This document shows positions 7,515 through 17,097 of a stretch of DNA of 25,522 nucleotides, piece after piece. Source of the DNA: Anaeroplasmataceae bacterium (GTDB lineage: Bacteria; Bacillota_I; Bacilli_A; Acholeplasmatales; Anaeroplasmataceae); the NCBI GenBank assembly GCA_029050385.1, contig JAIDMV010000234.1, positions 1 to 25,522 on the forward strand. The letters are read 5' to 3'. Both the position numbers and the translations under genes were made by a program. Under the pieces are notes generated by a model, which did not search any database, was not told the DNA's origin, and worked only from the letters and a program-made list of their open reading frames with translations. How positions within the stretch are numbered: position 1 is the stretch's first letter; every line of letters starts with the position of its first letter.

Positions 7515-10500
7515 TTATTCTTCAGTCTCCTCTTCTAAGGAAGCATCAAGTTCATCTAAATAATCATCAGAACCATAATCTTCTTCATCAAGGATTTCAT
7601 CTTCTTCATCTAATTCCTCATCGTCTTCAGAATCATCTTCCTTAGCTTGAGCAATAGATTCGTTGATTTCTTGATAAATGTTTTCCTCTTCAGGGCGATG
7701 TTCACATTCAAAGTCATCTTCAACTAATACACCTGTACCAGCAGGGATTAAACCACCGATAATAACATTTTCCTTTAATCCGACAAGATTATCCACTTTA
7801 GACTGAATAGCAGCCTGTGTTAAAATTCTTGTTGTTTCTTGGAAAGAACAAGCGGATAAGAAAGATTGACAAGCTAGAGCTGCCTTAGTGATACCTAATA
7901 ATAAAGGCTTAGCAGTAGGAAGAACTCCACCCTTTGCAATCACTTCAGCACAAGCATCTCTATACTCATTGATGGATACATCTCTACCTGGAAGTAATTC
8001 TGTATCTCCTTCTTGAACAACAATTAGCTTACGCATCATTTGACGAACAATAATTTCAATATGTTTGTCTGAAATCTCAACGGATTGAGAACGATAAACC
8101 TTCTGAACTTCTTCAACGATATACTTTTGAACAGCCTCTGCATCCTTAATACGTAATAATTCTTTTGGATGGATAGAACCCTTCATTAGCTTTTCGCCAC
8201 GTTTGATTTCACTGCCAACACTAACAAGTAGTTCGGAAGTTGCATCAACATTATAGCTTTTCTCTTCTTTATCATTCTTAATTGTAATAGCTAAACCATT
8301 CTTAGTCTTTTCGATAGCTTCAACCGTACCATCAATTTCAGAGATTGTTGCCTTACCTTTAGGCTTACGTGCTTCAAACAATTCCTGAACACGTGGAAGA
8401 CCTTGTGTAATATCCTCTGCAGATGCAACACCACCTGTATGGAATGTACGCATGGTTAACTGTGTACCTGGCTCACCAATAGATTGGGCAGCAACTGTAC
8501 CAACAGCTTCTCCTACTTCAACAACCTTATTCGTTGCAAGGTTACGTCCATAACAAAGCATACATACACCAGATTTAGCATCACAGGTCAAGTTTGTACG
8601 AATTGCAACCTTCTTGATACCAGCATGAGCAATTACAGCTGCCATCTCTTCTGTAAATAATTCATTTCTTCTGCAGATTAATTCACCAGTTTCAGGATGA
8701 ATTAAATCCTTAGCAGCAAAACGACCAATTACACGGTCAGCAACAGTTACAACAACCTTTCCACCATCATCAATGATATCCTCAACATAAACGCCCTTTT
8801 CTGTTCCGCAATCTACAGTTGAAATAATAACATCTTGAGATACGTCAACCAAACGACGAGTTAAGTAACCAGATTCAGCTGTCTTTAACGCTGTATCGGT
8901 AGAACCCTTTCTTGAACCATGGGTAGAAATAAAGAATTCAGATACAGTCAAACCTTCACGGAAGTTTGCCTTAACTGGAACTTCAATAGTTTCACCAGCA
9001 GTATTAGCCATTAGACCACGCATACCTGCAAGCTGTGCAAAGTTAGATGCGTTACCACGGGAACCTGAATCAGCCATCATAAAGATATGGTTATCCTTTT
9101 GTTTAGATAGCTCAGCCCATAGACCCTCTTGAATCTCATTACGAGCGTCGCCCCATTCTTTTTCTACTAGCTTTTTACGTTCCTTATTGGTTAACTGACC
9201 TAAATCATACATTAATGTGATTTCATCAATCTTTTTATCTGCGGCAGCAATACGAGTTTGTTTACCTTGGTAATCCAAAACGTCAGCTGCAGAAATAGTT
9301 AAACCAGCAATAGTAGAATATTTAAATCCTAAATCCTTAATACGATCTAGCATTCTTGAAGTTTCTGTAATTTGGAATCTCTTGAATACTTCAGCAATAA
9401 TTCTTGCAATATTCTTCTTTTTAAATGGTTGAACCTCATCATGAGCAAGTAATGCCTCATAAGTATTTTCAGGTTTCTTAGGATCTAAGAAATACTTATT
9501 TGGTGTAGCAATACATAGGTTATCTTCTGTAGGTTCATTTAAGTAAGGGAACTCATCAGGAAGAATGCTGTTAAAAATCATTTTACCTAATGTTGTAAAT
9601 AAGTATTTTCCTTGACCAACATTCTTTGCAAACTTCTCTTCAGGTAAATAAGAAGGATCAACAAAAATACGTGTATGTAATGTAATATTTCCATTCTTAT
9701 AAGCCATATATGCTTCATTGAAATCTTTATAGAAATGTCCTTCATTAGGTCTGCCAGCTCTTTCAAGAGTTAAATAATAGTTACCTAAAATCATATCCTG
9801 AGAAGGTGTAACTACTGGTTTACCATCCTTAGGGTTTAGAATGTTATTTGATGCAAGCATCAATAAACGTGCTTCTGCTTGAGCCTCTAAAGAAAGAGGT
9901 ACATGGACTGCCATCTGGTCACCATCGAAGTCAGCATTAAATGGTGTACATACAAGTGGGTGAAGACGAATTGCTTTACCTTCAATAAGTACTGGTTCGA
10001 ATGCTTGAATACCTAAACGGTGAAGTGTAGGCGCACGGTTTAATAGAACTGGATGCTCACGGATAACTTCTTCTAGGATAGACCATACGCTATCATCTTG
10101 GTTATCACAAGCCTTAGATGCAACTGCAATACTATTTCCAGCCTTAATTAATTCTCTTAATACGAATGGCTTAAATAGAGTTAAAGCCATTTCCTTTGGA
10201 ATACCACATTGATACATCTTTAAGGATGGACCAACAACAATAACAGAACGTCCAGAATAATCTACACGCTTACCAAGTAGATTCTGACGGAAACGTCCTT
10301 GCTTACCACGAAGCATATCAGATAAGCTCTTTAAATGATGATTCTTTTCAACGACAGCCTTTTTGCCACGCTTAGAGTTATCAATTAAAGCATCTACTGC
10401 TTCTTGAAGCATACGCTTTTCATTTTTTGTGATAAGATGAGGTGCATTTTGTTCAAACTGCTTCTTTAAACGATTGTTACGGTTTAAAATACGACGATAT

Positions 10501-11267
10501 AAATCATTTAAATCTGTAGTTGCAAAACGACCACCCTCTAATTGAACCATTGGACGTAAATCAGGTGGTATTACTGGTAATACCTCTAGAATCATCCATT
10601 CAGGTTTATTATCAGATTGTAAGAAGGATTCAATAACCTCTAATCTCTTAATTACACGATCACGACGTTGTTTTGAAGATGTTTTAAGTTTTCTTCTTAG
10701 AAGTTTCTCTTCCTTTTCTAAATCAATTTCCTTTAATAATGCCTTAACTGCTTCAGCGCCTGTTAAAGCTTTAAACTTAGAAGGATATTGTTCACTCTTA
10801 ACAGAATATTCTGCTTCTGTTAAAATTTGCTTCTTCACTAAACCTGTATCCTTATCAGCTGAGATAACGATATAGGAAGCAAGATATACAATTTCCTCTA
10901 AATCCTTTGTTTTAATATCTAATAGTGTTGCAAGAGGGGATGTACTATTTCTTAAAAACCAAGTATGTACTACTGGGCTTGCAAGTTGAATATGACCCAA
11001 TCTTTCTCTACGAACTTTAGATTCTGTGATTTCAACACCACACTTTTCGCAGATTTTACCCTTATCGGTATTTCTCTTAGATTTACCACATGCACACTGA
11101 TAGTCCTTCATTGGACCAAAAATTTTCTCACAGAATAAGCCATCTGGTTCAGGCTTTAAGGTACGATAGTTGATTGTTTCGTGCTTTAAAACCTCACCAT
11201 GTGACCATGATAAAATTTCTTCTGGAGAGGCTAAACCAATTTTAATATATTTGTATTGTGTACTCAT
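7515..11267 (-). CDS. rpoC: DNA-directed RNA polymerase beta' subunit
   Basis: RpoC holds the catalytic magnesium of RNA polymerase. The chosen start gives 1250 residues beginning MSTQYKYIK, because GGAGGG lies seven bases upstream; an in-frame ATG five codons earlier overlaps that site. An N-terminal zinc site is formed by Cys58, Cys60, Cys73 and Cys76. The active-site NADFDGDQ has Asp446, Asp448 and Asp450. The second zinc site (CDAKSGVCMLC region) and the HTGGVA trigger-loop segment are present. The protein ends in a tail of 41 residues of which 27 are Asp or Glu, an extension beyond the B. subtilis length of about 1199. The gene starts 14 bases after the rpoB stop and is followed by a strong terminator. 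Confidence 0.98.
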   Translation of the reverse strand: MSTQYKYIKIGLASPEEILSWSHGEVLKHETINYRTLKPEPDGLFCEKIFGPMKDYQCACGKSKRNTDKGKICEKCGVEITESKVRRERLGHIQLASPVVHTWFLRNSTSPLATLLDIKTKDLEEIVYLASYIVISADKDTGLVKKQILTEAEYSVKSEQYPSKFKALTGAEAVKALLKEIDLEKEEKLLRRKLKTSSKQRRDRVIKRLEVIESFLQSDNKPEWMILEVLPVIPPDLRPMVQLEGGRFATTDLNDLYRRILNRNNRLKKQFEQNAPHLITKNEKRMLQEAVDALIDNSKRGKKAVVEKNHHLKSLSDMLRGKQGRFRQNLLGKRVDYSGRSVIVVGPSLKMYQCGIPKEMALTLFKPFVLRELIKAGNSIAVASKACDNQDDSVWSILEEVIREHPVLLNRAPTLHRLGIQAFEPVLIEGKAIRLHPLVCTPFNADFDGDQMAVHVPLSLEAQAEARLLMLASNNILNPKDGKPVVTPSQDMILGNYYLTLERAGRPNEGHFYKDFNEAYMAYKNGNITLHTRIFVDPSYLPEEKFAKNVGQGKYLFTTLGKMIFNSILPDEFPYLNEPTEDNLCIATPNKYFLDPKKPENTYEALLAHDEVQPFKKKNIARIIAEVFKRFQITETSRMLDRIKDLGFKYSTIAGLTISAADVLDYQGKQTRIAAADKKIDEITLMYDLGQLTNKERKKLVEKEWGDARNEIQEGLWAELSKQKDNHIFMMADSGSRGNASNFAQLAGMRGLMANTAGETIEVPVKANFREGLTVSEFFISTHGSRKGSTDTALKTAESGYLTRRLVDVSQDVIISTVDCGTEKGVYVEDIIDDGGKVVVTVADRVIGRFAAKDLIHPETGELICRRNELFTEEMAAVIAHAGIKKVAIRTNLTCDAKSGVCMLCYGRNLATNKVVEVGEAVGTVAAQSIGEPGTQLTMRTFHTGGVASAEDITQGLPRVQELFEARKPKGKATISEIDGTVEAIEKTKNGLAITIKNDKEEKSYNVDATSELLVSVGSEIKRGEKLMKGSIHPKELLRIKDAEAVQKYIVEEVQKVYRSQSVEISDKHIEIIVRQMMRKLIVVQEGDTELLPGRDVSINEYRDACAEVIAKGGVLPTAKPLLLGITKAALACQSFLSACSFQETTRILTQAAIQSKVDNLVGLKENVIIGGLIPAGTGVLVEDDFECEHRPEEENIYQEINESIAQAKEDDSEDDEELDEEDEILDEEDYGSDDYLDELDASLEEETEE

Positions 11268-11281
11268 TGTTTTTCCCTCCA

Positions 11282-14200
11282 TTAACGAACCGTTTCTCTT
11301 ATTTTCAAATCAACAATAGAACGATTTACCTCATTCTCATCCTTATCATTCATTAGTTCAACATGAATACCTAATGCTTGTAATTCACGAGTTAATACAC
11401 GGAATGATTCTGGAATAGAAGATTCTGGAATTGGCTTTCCATCAACAATCGCATCAAATACACGATCTCTACCTACTAGGTCATCAGACTTAACCGTTAA
11501 CATCTCACGTAATGTGTTTGCAGCACCATAAGCTTCAAGTGCCCAAACCTCCATCTCACCAAAACGCTGACCACCATTTTGAGCTTTACCACCCATTGGC
11601 TGTTGTGTTACTAATGTATATGGACCTACGTTACGAGCATGTAACTTGTCATCAACCATGTGGCTTAACTTAACGAAGTACATGATACCTACTGTAATCT
11701 TATTTTCAAATGCTTCACCAGTTCTACCATCATATAGAACCTCTTTACCATCTTTATTCATTCCAGCCTCAGCCATAATCGCTTCAATATCTTCAATAGT
11801 AGCACCATCAAATACTGGTGTTGCAACCTGAATACCAAGCTTCTTAGCAGCAATACCTAAATGTAATTCTAGTACCTGACCAATATTCATACGAGAAGGC
11901 ACACCTTGTGGGTTAAGCATAATGTCAATTGGATGACCATCTGCAGTAAATGGCATATCCTCTAATGGTAGAATATTAGAAATAACACCCTTGTTACCAT
12001 GACGACCAGCCATCTTATCTCCAACCTGAATCTTACGCTTTTGAACGATATAGATACGAACAACCTCATTTACACCAGGAGCTAAATCATCGCCCTTAGC
12101 CTTAGAGAAATGTTGGATAGATTGAACTACACCACCACCGCCATGAGGAACACGTAAGGATGTATCACGTACATCTCTACTCTTCTCACCAAAGATAGCA
12201 AGTAATAATCTTTCTTCTGGAGTTGGATCAGTTACTCCCTTAGGTGTAATCTTACCAACTAGGATATCGCCTTCCTTAACCTCAGTACCAGGAATTACGA
12301 TACCACGTTCATCAAGATTCTTCTTTGTTTCTTCCTTAACATTAGGAATCTCATAAGTAAATTCTTCTTTACCTAATTTTGTATCACGACATTCAACAGA
12401 GAATTCATCGATATGAATTGAAGTATACACATCATCATAAACCATCTTTTCGCTCATGATAACGGCATCCTCAAAGTTATATCCTTCCCAAGTCATAAAG
12501 GCAATTCTAACATTACGTCCTAATGCAAGCTCACCATTCTTCATAGATTGACCATCGGCTATAATATCTCCACGATCAATTCTTTCACCTGGAACTACAA
12601 TTGGACGTTGCATAATTGCAGTTGCAGAGTTAGAACGTAAGAATTGATATAAGTCGTAGCGATGTAATTCACCACTATCTTCTTTTACAATAATCTTCTT
12701 AGCATCAACATATTGAACTACACCTGGCATTGTTGCAATTAAAGCTGAACCAGAATCCTTTGCAGCTTTATATTCCATACCAGTACCAACGATTGGACTT
12801 TCAGGGTTGATGATAGGAACTGCTTGACGTTGCATGTTTGCACCCATTAGGGCACGAGTAGCATCATCGTGTTCAAGGAATGGAACGCACGCAGCAGCAA
12901 CAGATACAATCTGCTTAGGAGATACGTCCATATAGTCAACTTCTTCAGGATCAACCATTTCAGTTTCTCCATTACGACGACCAATAACTTTTTCTTCAAT
13001 GATATGTCCTTCAGCATCAAGCTTAGTAGATGCAGATGCAATAACTAAACCTTCCTCTTCATCTGCAGAAAGATATACCTTTTCATCAGAAACATACTTC
13101 TTTCCAGCCTTATCATGCTTTACAACAAAATAAGGAGTTTCAATAAATCCATATTCGTTTACTTTAGCATAAGTAGCTAATGATGTAATCAAACCGATAG
13201 ATGGACCTTCAGGAGTCTCAATAGGGCACATACGACCATAGTGAGAATTGTGAACGTCACGAACCTCTACACCAGCACGGTCACGGGCAATACCACCTGT
13301 ACCTAATGCAGAAATACGACGCTTTTGTGTGATTTCAGCAAGTGGGTTAATTTGATCCATGAACTGAGACAACTGGCTGGATCCAAAGAATTCCTTTAGA
13401 GAAGATGTCAAAGGCTTAATGTTGATTAGGTTTTGAGGAGTAGCCTCATGTACCTCAACAGTTGACATACGATCTAAAATATTCTTTTCTAGCTTTGCAA
13501 AACCAATTCTAAATTGGTTCTTTAACAATTCACCAATTAATCTTAAACGACGGTTACCTAAGTGGTCAATATCATCAAGAGTACCTACATTTTGATATAA
13601 GTTCAAATAGTAACTTGCAGTTGCGATAATATCAGACATTGTGATATGTAATGATGTTTCTCTTTGGTCATTTCCAATAATCTTTACCTCGTGAGATTCA
13701 TCATGACGAACAACTGTAACCTTTAAAACTTCATTATATGGGTCTTCACAAAGAGTATTACCTAAATCAATCTTTTGACGGAATGCAGCTCTAGCAAGTT
13801 TTAAATGTTCTAAAACATCACCTTGAACAACATCACCATAACTAGCAATCTTTGTTCCTGCCTTAAATAAAACATTGCCCTCTTCATCTAAGATATCTTC
13901 TTTTGCAATAACATCTTGAGCAAGCTCTAATCCCTTAGCACGTTGTAATACATCTAGCTTAACGTTATATTTGAAACGACCAACCTTTTGTAGATCATAA
14001 CGACGATCATCAAATAAACGTTGAACGATTAAAGCACGTGCTCCTTCTACTGGAACCTTTTCACCTTGACGTAGTTTAGAATACACTTCAATTGCAGCTT
14101 CCTCAGAGTTTGTTGTAACATCTCTTTCGAATGTAGCTTGCATATTTTCGCTATCGCCAAATAAATCAATAATTTGCTGATTAGTAGATAAGCCATAAGA

Positions 14201-14794
14201 ACGTAGCACAGTAGTTAGAGGAATCTTTTTGGAACGATCTAACTTTCCATACCAAACATTCTTAGAGCCCATTTCATACTCAATCCAAGCACCACGTGTT
14301 GGAATAACAGTACCTGTGTACTTAGTGTCTCCAGTCTTCTTGTCAATTTCTTTAGCGTAGTAAACACCAGAAGAACGAACAATCTGAGAAATGATAACAC
14401 GCTCAGCACCATTGATAATAAATGTTCCGACAGGTGTCATATATGGAATATCTCCCATAAATAATTCCTGCTCTAATACCTCACCAGTTTGGGCATTTTC
14501 CAAGCGAACATTTACCTTAAGTGGACGAGCAAAGTTGACATCTCTAAGTTTACAATCAACGATAGAAAACTTAGGATTTTCAAAATGATGTTCTCCAAAA
14601 GATAATTTTAGGTCACCATTGAATGAAGTGATAGGAGAAATGTCTCTAAATAATTCTTCTAATCCAGCATTCACAAACCAGTCAAAGGATTTTGTTTGAA
14701 TCTCAATTAGGTCTGGTAATTCTACTTCTGTACGAATCTTTGAATAATTACGTCTTACAGATTTTTTACCATAGTTTACATTTTTGTAATTCAT
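11282..14794 (-). CDS. rpoB: DNA-directed RNA polymerase beta subunit
   Basis: RpoB forms the second half of the polymerase active-site cleft. The chosen start (MNYKNVNYGKK, 1170 residues) has an AGAAAGGGA site at good spacing. An in-frame ATG 34 codons upstream lacks a ribosome binding site and falls in the leader. Family blocks are clear: the rifamycin pocket GSSQLSQFMDQ, then KRRISALG and the PIETPEGPSIGL segment; GDKMAGRHGNKGV; and the C-terminal MEVWALEAYGAA. At the position of E. coli His526 the codon is CAA (Gln490 here, bases 13325-13327), and Asn518 is Ile; Asp516 and Ser531 are kept. The gene is first in rpoBC, with its own promoter and no ribosomal protein gene directly upstream. 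Confidence 0.98.
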   Translation of the reverse strand: MNYKNVNYGKKSVRRNYSKIRTEVELPDLIEIQTKSFDWFVNAGLEELFRDISPITSFNGDLKLSFGEHHFENPKFSIVDCKLRDVNFARPLKVNVRLENAQTGEVLEQELFMGDIPYMTPVGTFIINGAERVIISQIVRSSGVYYAKEIDKKTGDTKYTGTVIPTRGAWIEYEMGSKNVWYGKLDRSKKIPLTTVLRSYGLSTNQQIIDLFGDSENMQATFERDVTTNSEEAAIEVYSKLRQGEKVPVEGARALIVQRLFDDRRYDLQKVGRFKYNVKLDVLQRAKGLELAQDVIAKEDILDEEGNVLFKAGTKIASYGDVVQGDVLEHLKLARAAFRQKIDLGNTLCEDPYNEVLKVTVVRHDESHEVKIIGNDQRETSLHITMSDIIATASYYLNLYQNVGTLDDIDHLGNRRLRLIGELLKNQFRIGFAKLEKNILDRMSTVEVHEATPQNLINIKPLTSSLKEFFGSSQLSQFMDQINPLAEITQKRRISALGTGGIARDRAGVEVRDVHNSHYGRMCPIETPEGPSIGLITSLATYAKVNEYGFIETPYFVVKHDKAGKKYVSDEKVYLSADEEEGLVIASASTKLDAEGHIIEEKVIGRRNGETEMVDPEEVDYMDVSPKQIVSVAAACVPFLEHDDATRALMGANMQRQAVPIINPESPIVGTGMEYKAAKDSGSALIATMPGVVQYVDAKKIIVKEDSGELHRYDLYQFLRSNSATAIMQRPIVVPGERIDRGDIIADGQSMKNGELALGRNVRIAFMTWEGYNFEDAVIMSEKMVYDDVYTSIHIDEFSVECRDTKLGKEEFTYEIPNVKEETKKNLDERGIVIPGTEVKEGDILVGKITPKGVTDPTPEERLLLAIFGEKSRDVRDTSLRVPHGGGGVVQSIQHFSKAKGDDLAPGVNEVVRIYIVQKRKIQVGDKMAGRHGNKGVISNILPLEDMPFTADGHPIDIMLNPQGVPSRMNIGQVLELHLGIAAKKLGIQVATPVFDGATIEDIEAIMAEAGMNKDGKEVLYDGRTGEAFENKITVGIMYFVKLSHMVDDKLHARNVGPYTLVTQQPMGGKAQNGGQRFGEMEVWALEAYGAANTLREMLTVKSDDLVGRDRVFDAIVDGKPIPESSIPESFRVLTRELQALGIHVELMNDKDENEVNRSIVDLKIRETVR

Positions 14795-14968
14795 AAATCT
14801 TTCCCTTTCTAAAATGTTGAGACTTTCGTATAACGCAATCCGGCAGTCTCTTAAACCTTCTTTGTGATCCCCACGAAAAATGTATATTAATCGCATAAAG
14901 CGATGAAAATTCTCTTAAAATCTATGATTTTAGGGGCCAAAAAGCCTCTAAAAAGCAACAAATCGCAT
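14795..14968 (-). promoter_or_regulatory. long structured leader of rpoBC
   Basis: The transcript from the promoter at 15003-14975 should carry about 170 bases before the rpoB start. Inverted repeats visible in it are GAGACT/AGTCTC around 20 bases (14850-14819), AAAATC/GATTTT around three bases, and TCGC/GCGA near the alternative ATG at 14896. None is followed by a clean U-run, so it is not an obvious attenuator. It could be a regulatory leader, but I recognise no known class. Confidence 0.35.
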
Positions 14969-14974
14969 TTTAAT

Positions 14975-15003
14975 ATTATATATGCATTTTTCAATAAAGT
15001 CAA
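14975..15003 (-). promoter_or_regulatory. rpoBC promoter
   Basis: TTGACT (15003-14998), a 17-base spacer and TATAAT (14980-14975) on the minus strand form a near-consensus vegetative promoter. Confidence 0.85.
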
Positions 15004-15028
15004 GAAAAATTCTCAGATAACTCAAAAA

Positions 15029-15082
15029 AAATTCAATAAAAAAAGGACTTCTTTATAGACCAATCACTATAAATAGAAGTCC
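15029..15082 (-). terminator. terminator after the ABC exporter genes
   Basis: A long hairpin pairs GGACTTCT with AGAAGTCC, then TTATAG with CTATAA past a two-base bulge, around an 8-base loop. It is followed on the minus strand by seven Ts and a second T-rich stretch. It lies 145 bases after the ABC gene stop. The gap 15083-15227 is AT-rich, with a small ATATG...CATAT repeat and no convincing gene. Confidence 0.85.
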
Positions 15083-15227
15083 AGTTTTTATATGAAATCC
15101 ATATGCGCTATATAAAAAATTTAAAACATTCTATACAACATCTAATCTATGCTTTTAATTTTAATATATTAATATAGCCTTATCTTATCAAATGAGTATG
15201 CTATCTTTCTTTGGTACATATTTATAA

Positions 15228-17096
15228 TTAAGAATTCACTTGTTCTTTATTTAATATTTTATTTACTTGATCTTCTGCAAATTGATTTTTATAAAGCTCA
15301 AAGTAATATCCTTTTTGAGAAAGAAGTTCATGATGCTTACCACTTTCAACAACACATCCATCCTTCATTACAAGGATAATATCTGCGTTTACAACAGTAG
15401 ATAATCTATGGGCAATCATAAAGGTTGTTCTTCCCTTCATCACCTTTTCAACCGCTTTTTGAATTAAACTTTCTGTCTGCGTATCGATAGATGAAGTTGC
15501 CTCATCTAAAACTAAAATCTTGGGATCAGCAACAATTGCTCTTGCAAAGCTGATTAATTGGCGTTCACCAACAGAAAGCTTAGATCCACTCTCTCCAACC
15601 ATTGCTTGATACCCATCATCAAGTTTAGCAATAAATTCATCTGCGGCCACCACCTCTAAGGCGTGTTTTATCTCTTCATCAGTAGCATCCAATTTACCAT
15701 ACCTGACATTATCCATAATTGTACCACTAAATAGCTGTGGTGTTTGTAATACATAGCCAATGTTAGAATGTAACCATGTAATACTTCTATCCTTATAACT
15801 ATGGCCATCAATTAAAATGTCTCCTGTAGTAGGTTCATAAAATCTACATATTAGATTTACGATAGTGGATTTTCCACTTCCTGTATGCCCTACAAGTGCT
15901 ACACTAGATCCTGCAGGAATATGTAAATTAAAGTTTTTTAATACCTCTTCTCCCTTGGCATACTTAAAGGTTACATCTTTAAATTCCACTTCTCCAATTA
16001 ATGGTTCAAAGTTTTCAAATTTCGGTTCAAATATTGTACCGTACTTTTCTATAACCTCTGGGCTGTCCGTAATTTCTGGTTGTTCTTCAATTAAAGAAAT
16101 AATACGTTCAGCTGAAGCTTGTGCTTGTTGAAAATCACCAATTACTCTAGAGATAGCTATGATTGGATCAAAAAATTTTACTGTATAATCAATGAATAAA
16201 TATAGGATTGCACTATCAATTAAACCTTTCAAAACCATGTTTCCACCAAAATACAAAGTGGTACCCACACCTACATAGCACAATACAAATGTCACTGGTC
16301 CAAAGATTGCAGAAAAGAATACTGCACGTAAGGATGCTTTTTTATAGGCTGTAGCCTTACTTAAAAATTCTTTTGAACATTTATCCTCTATAACCAAACT
16401 CTTTACAGCTTTGGCTCCCATAAAGCCCTCATTATAAGCTGCCGTAATTTTAGAATTTTCCTTTCTAGCATCTCTATAGCTTGCAAGCATTTTCTTTCTA
16501 ATAATGATTGTAAGAAAAATCAATATTGGTAAGATTACTAGAACAATTAAGGAAAGCAATGGATTTACAACTAAAAGCACACCTAATATACCAAACATAG
16601 ATAATAAACCCCATAACAAATCCACACAGCCCCATGAAATAATCTCACTCAATTTACGAGAATCTGAGGTTACACGTGCCATAATCCAGCCTTGAGCTGT
16701 TTTATCAAAATAACTAAATGGTAATTTTTGTAAGTTCAAATAAGCTTCTTTTCTAAGTTGATAAGACGTTTGTATTTCTACCTTTCCGGCAAAATATAGG
16801 AAGGAAAACACACAAACACCATATGCTAAGCTTACCCCAATATATCCTGCAACCATACTCCATATCATATTAAAACGATCAGGGCTATCACTTTCAAAGA
16901 AATGAGATATTGCAAAAGAATTAATTAGAGGATAACAAACATCTAATACAGCTAAGGCAATCACAGATAAAATCAAACCACAAAAAGTTCCCTTATGCAG
17001 TAAAACTGTTTTAAATATTTTTTTCCATGGCCCTTTATTATTGGAGCGATAATCTAAATCATTGATTTCTTCTTGTTCATAATCAAAATCATCCAT
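15228..17096 (-). CDS. ABC exporter subunit with canonical Walker B (fused membrane and ATPase domains)
   Basis: The 622-residue type IV ABC exporter half-transporter has an acidic cytosolic N-terminus (residues 1-30), about six membrane helices (roughly 37-330) and a C-terminal ATPase. The ATPase has Walker A GHTGSGKST (403-411), Walker B ILVLDE with catalytic Glu532, and the H-loop IAHR with His563. The signature reads LSVGE (507-511) instead of LSGGQ. It starts one base after the stop of the partner gene, with GGAGGG inside that gene's end, so the two are translationally coupled and should form a heterodimer. Such exporters move drugs, lipids or peptides; the substrate here is unknown. A strong terminator follows. 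Confidence 0.93.
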   Translation of the reverse strand: MDDFDYEQEEINDLDYRSNNKGPWKKIFKTVLLHKGTFCGLILSVIALAVLDVCYPLINSFAISHFFESDSPDRFNMIWSMVAGYIGVSLAYGVCVFSFLYFAGKVEIQTSYQLRKEAYLNLQKLPFSYFDKTAQGWIMARVTSDSRKLSEIISWGCVDLLWGLLSMFGILGVLLVVNPLLSLIVLVILPILIFLTIIIRKKMLASYRDARKENSKITAAYNEGFMGAKAVKSLVIEDKCSKEFLSKATAYKKASLRAVFFSAIFGPVTFVLCYVGVGTTLYFGGNMVLKGLIDSAILYLFIDYTVKFFDPIIAISRVIGDFQQAQASAERIISLIEEQPEITDSPEVIEKYGTIFEPKFENFEPLIGEVEFKDVTFKYAKGEEVLKNFNLHIPAGSSVALVGHTGSGKSTIVNLICRFYEPTTGDILIDGHSYKDRSITWLHSNIGYVLQTPQLFSGTIMDNVRYGKLDATDEEIKHALEVVAADEFIAKLDDGYQAMVGESGSKLSVGERQLISFARAIVADPKILVLDEATSSIDTQTESLIQKAVEKVMKGRTTFMIAHRLSTVVNADIILVMKDGCVVESGKHHELLSQKGYYFELYKNQFAEDQVNKILNKEQVNS

Positions 17097-17097
17097 C

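Noticed and set aside
11268..11282. RpoC start five codons earlier (MEGKT)
   Set aside because: That ATG overlaps the GGAGGG that serves the start at 11267, and RpoC normally begins close to the YKYIKIGLASPE segment.
14795..14896. In-frame upstream ATG extending RpoB by 34 residues
   Set aside because: It has no ribosome binding site, the extra residues are not like RpoB, and the ATG at 14794 has a good site and the conserved N-terminus.
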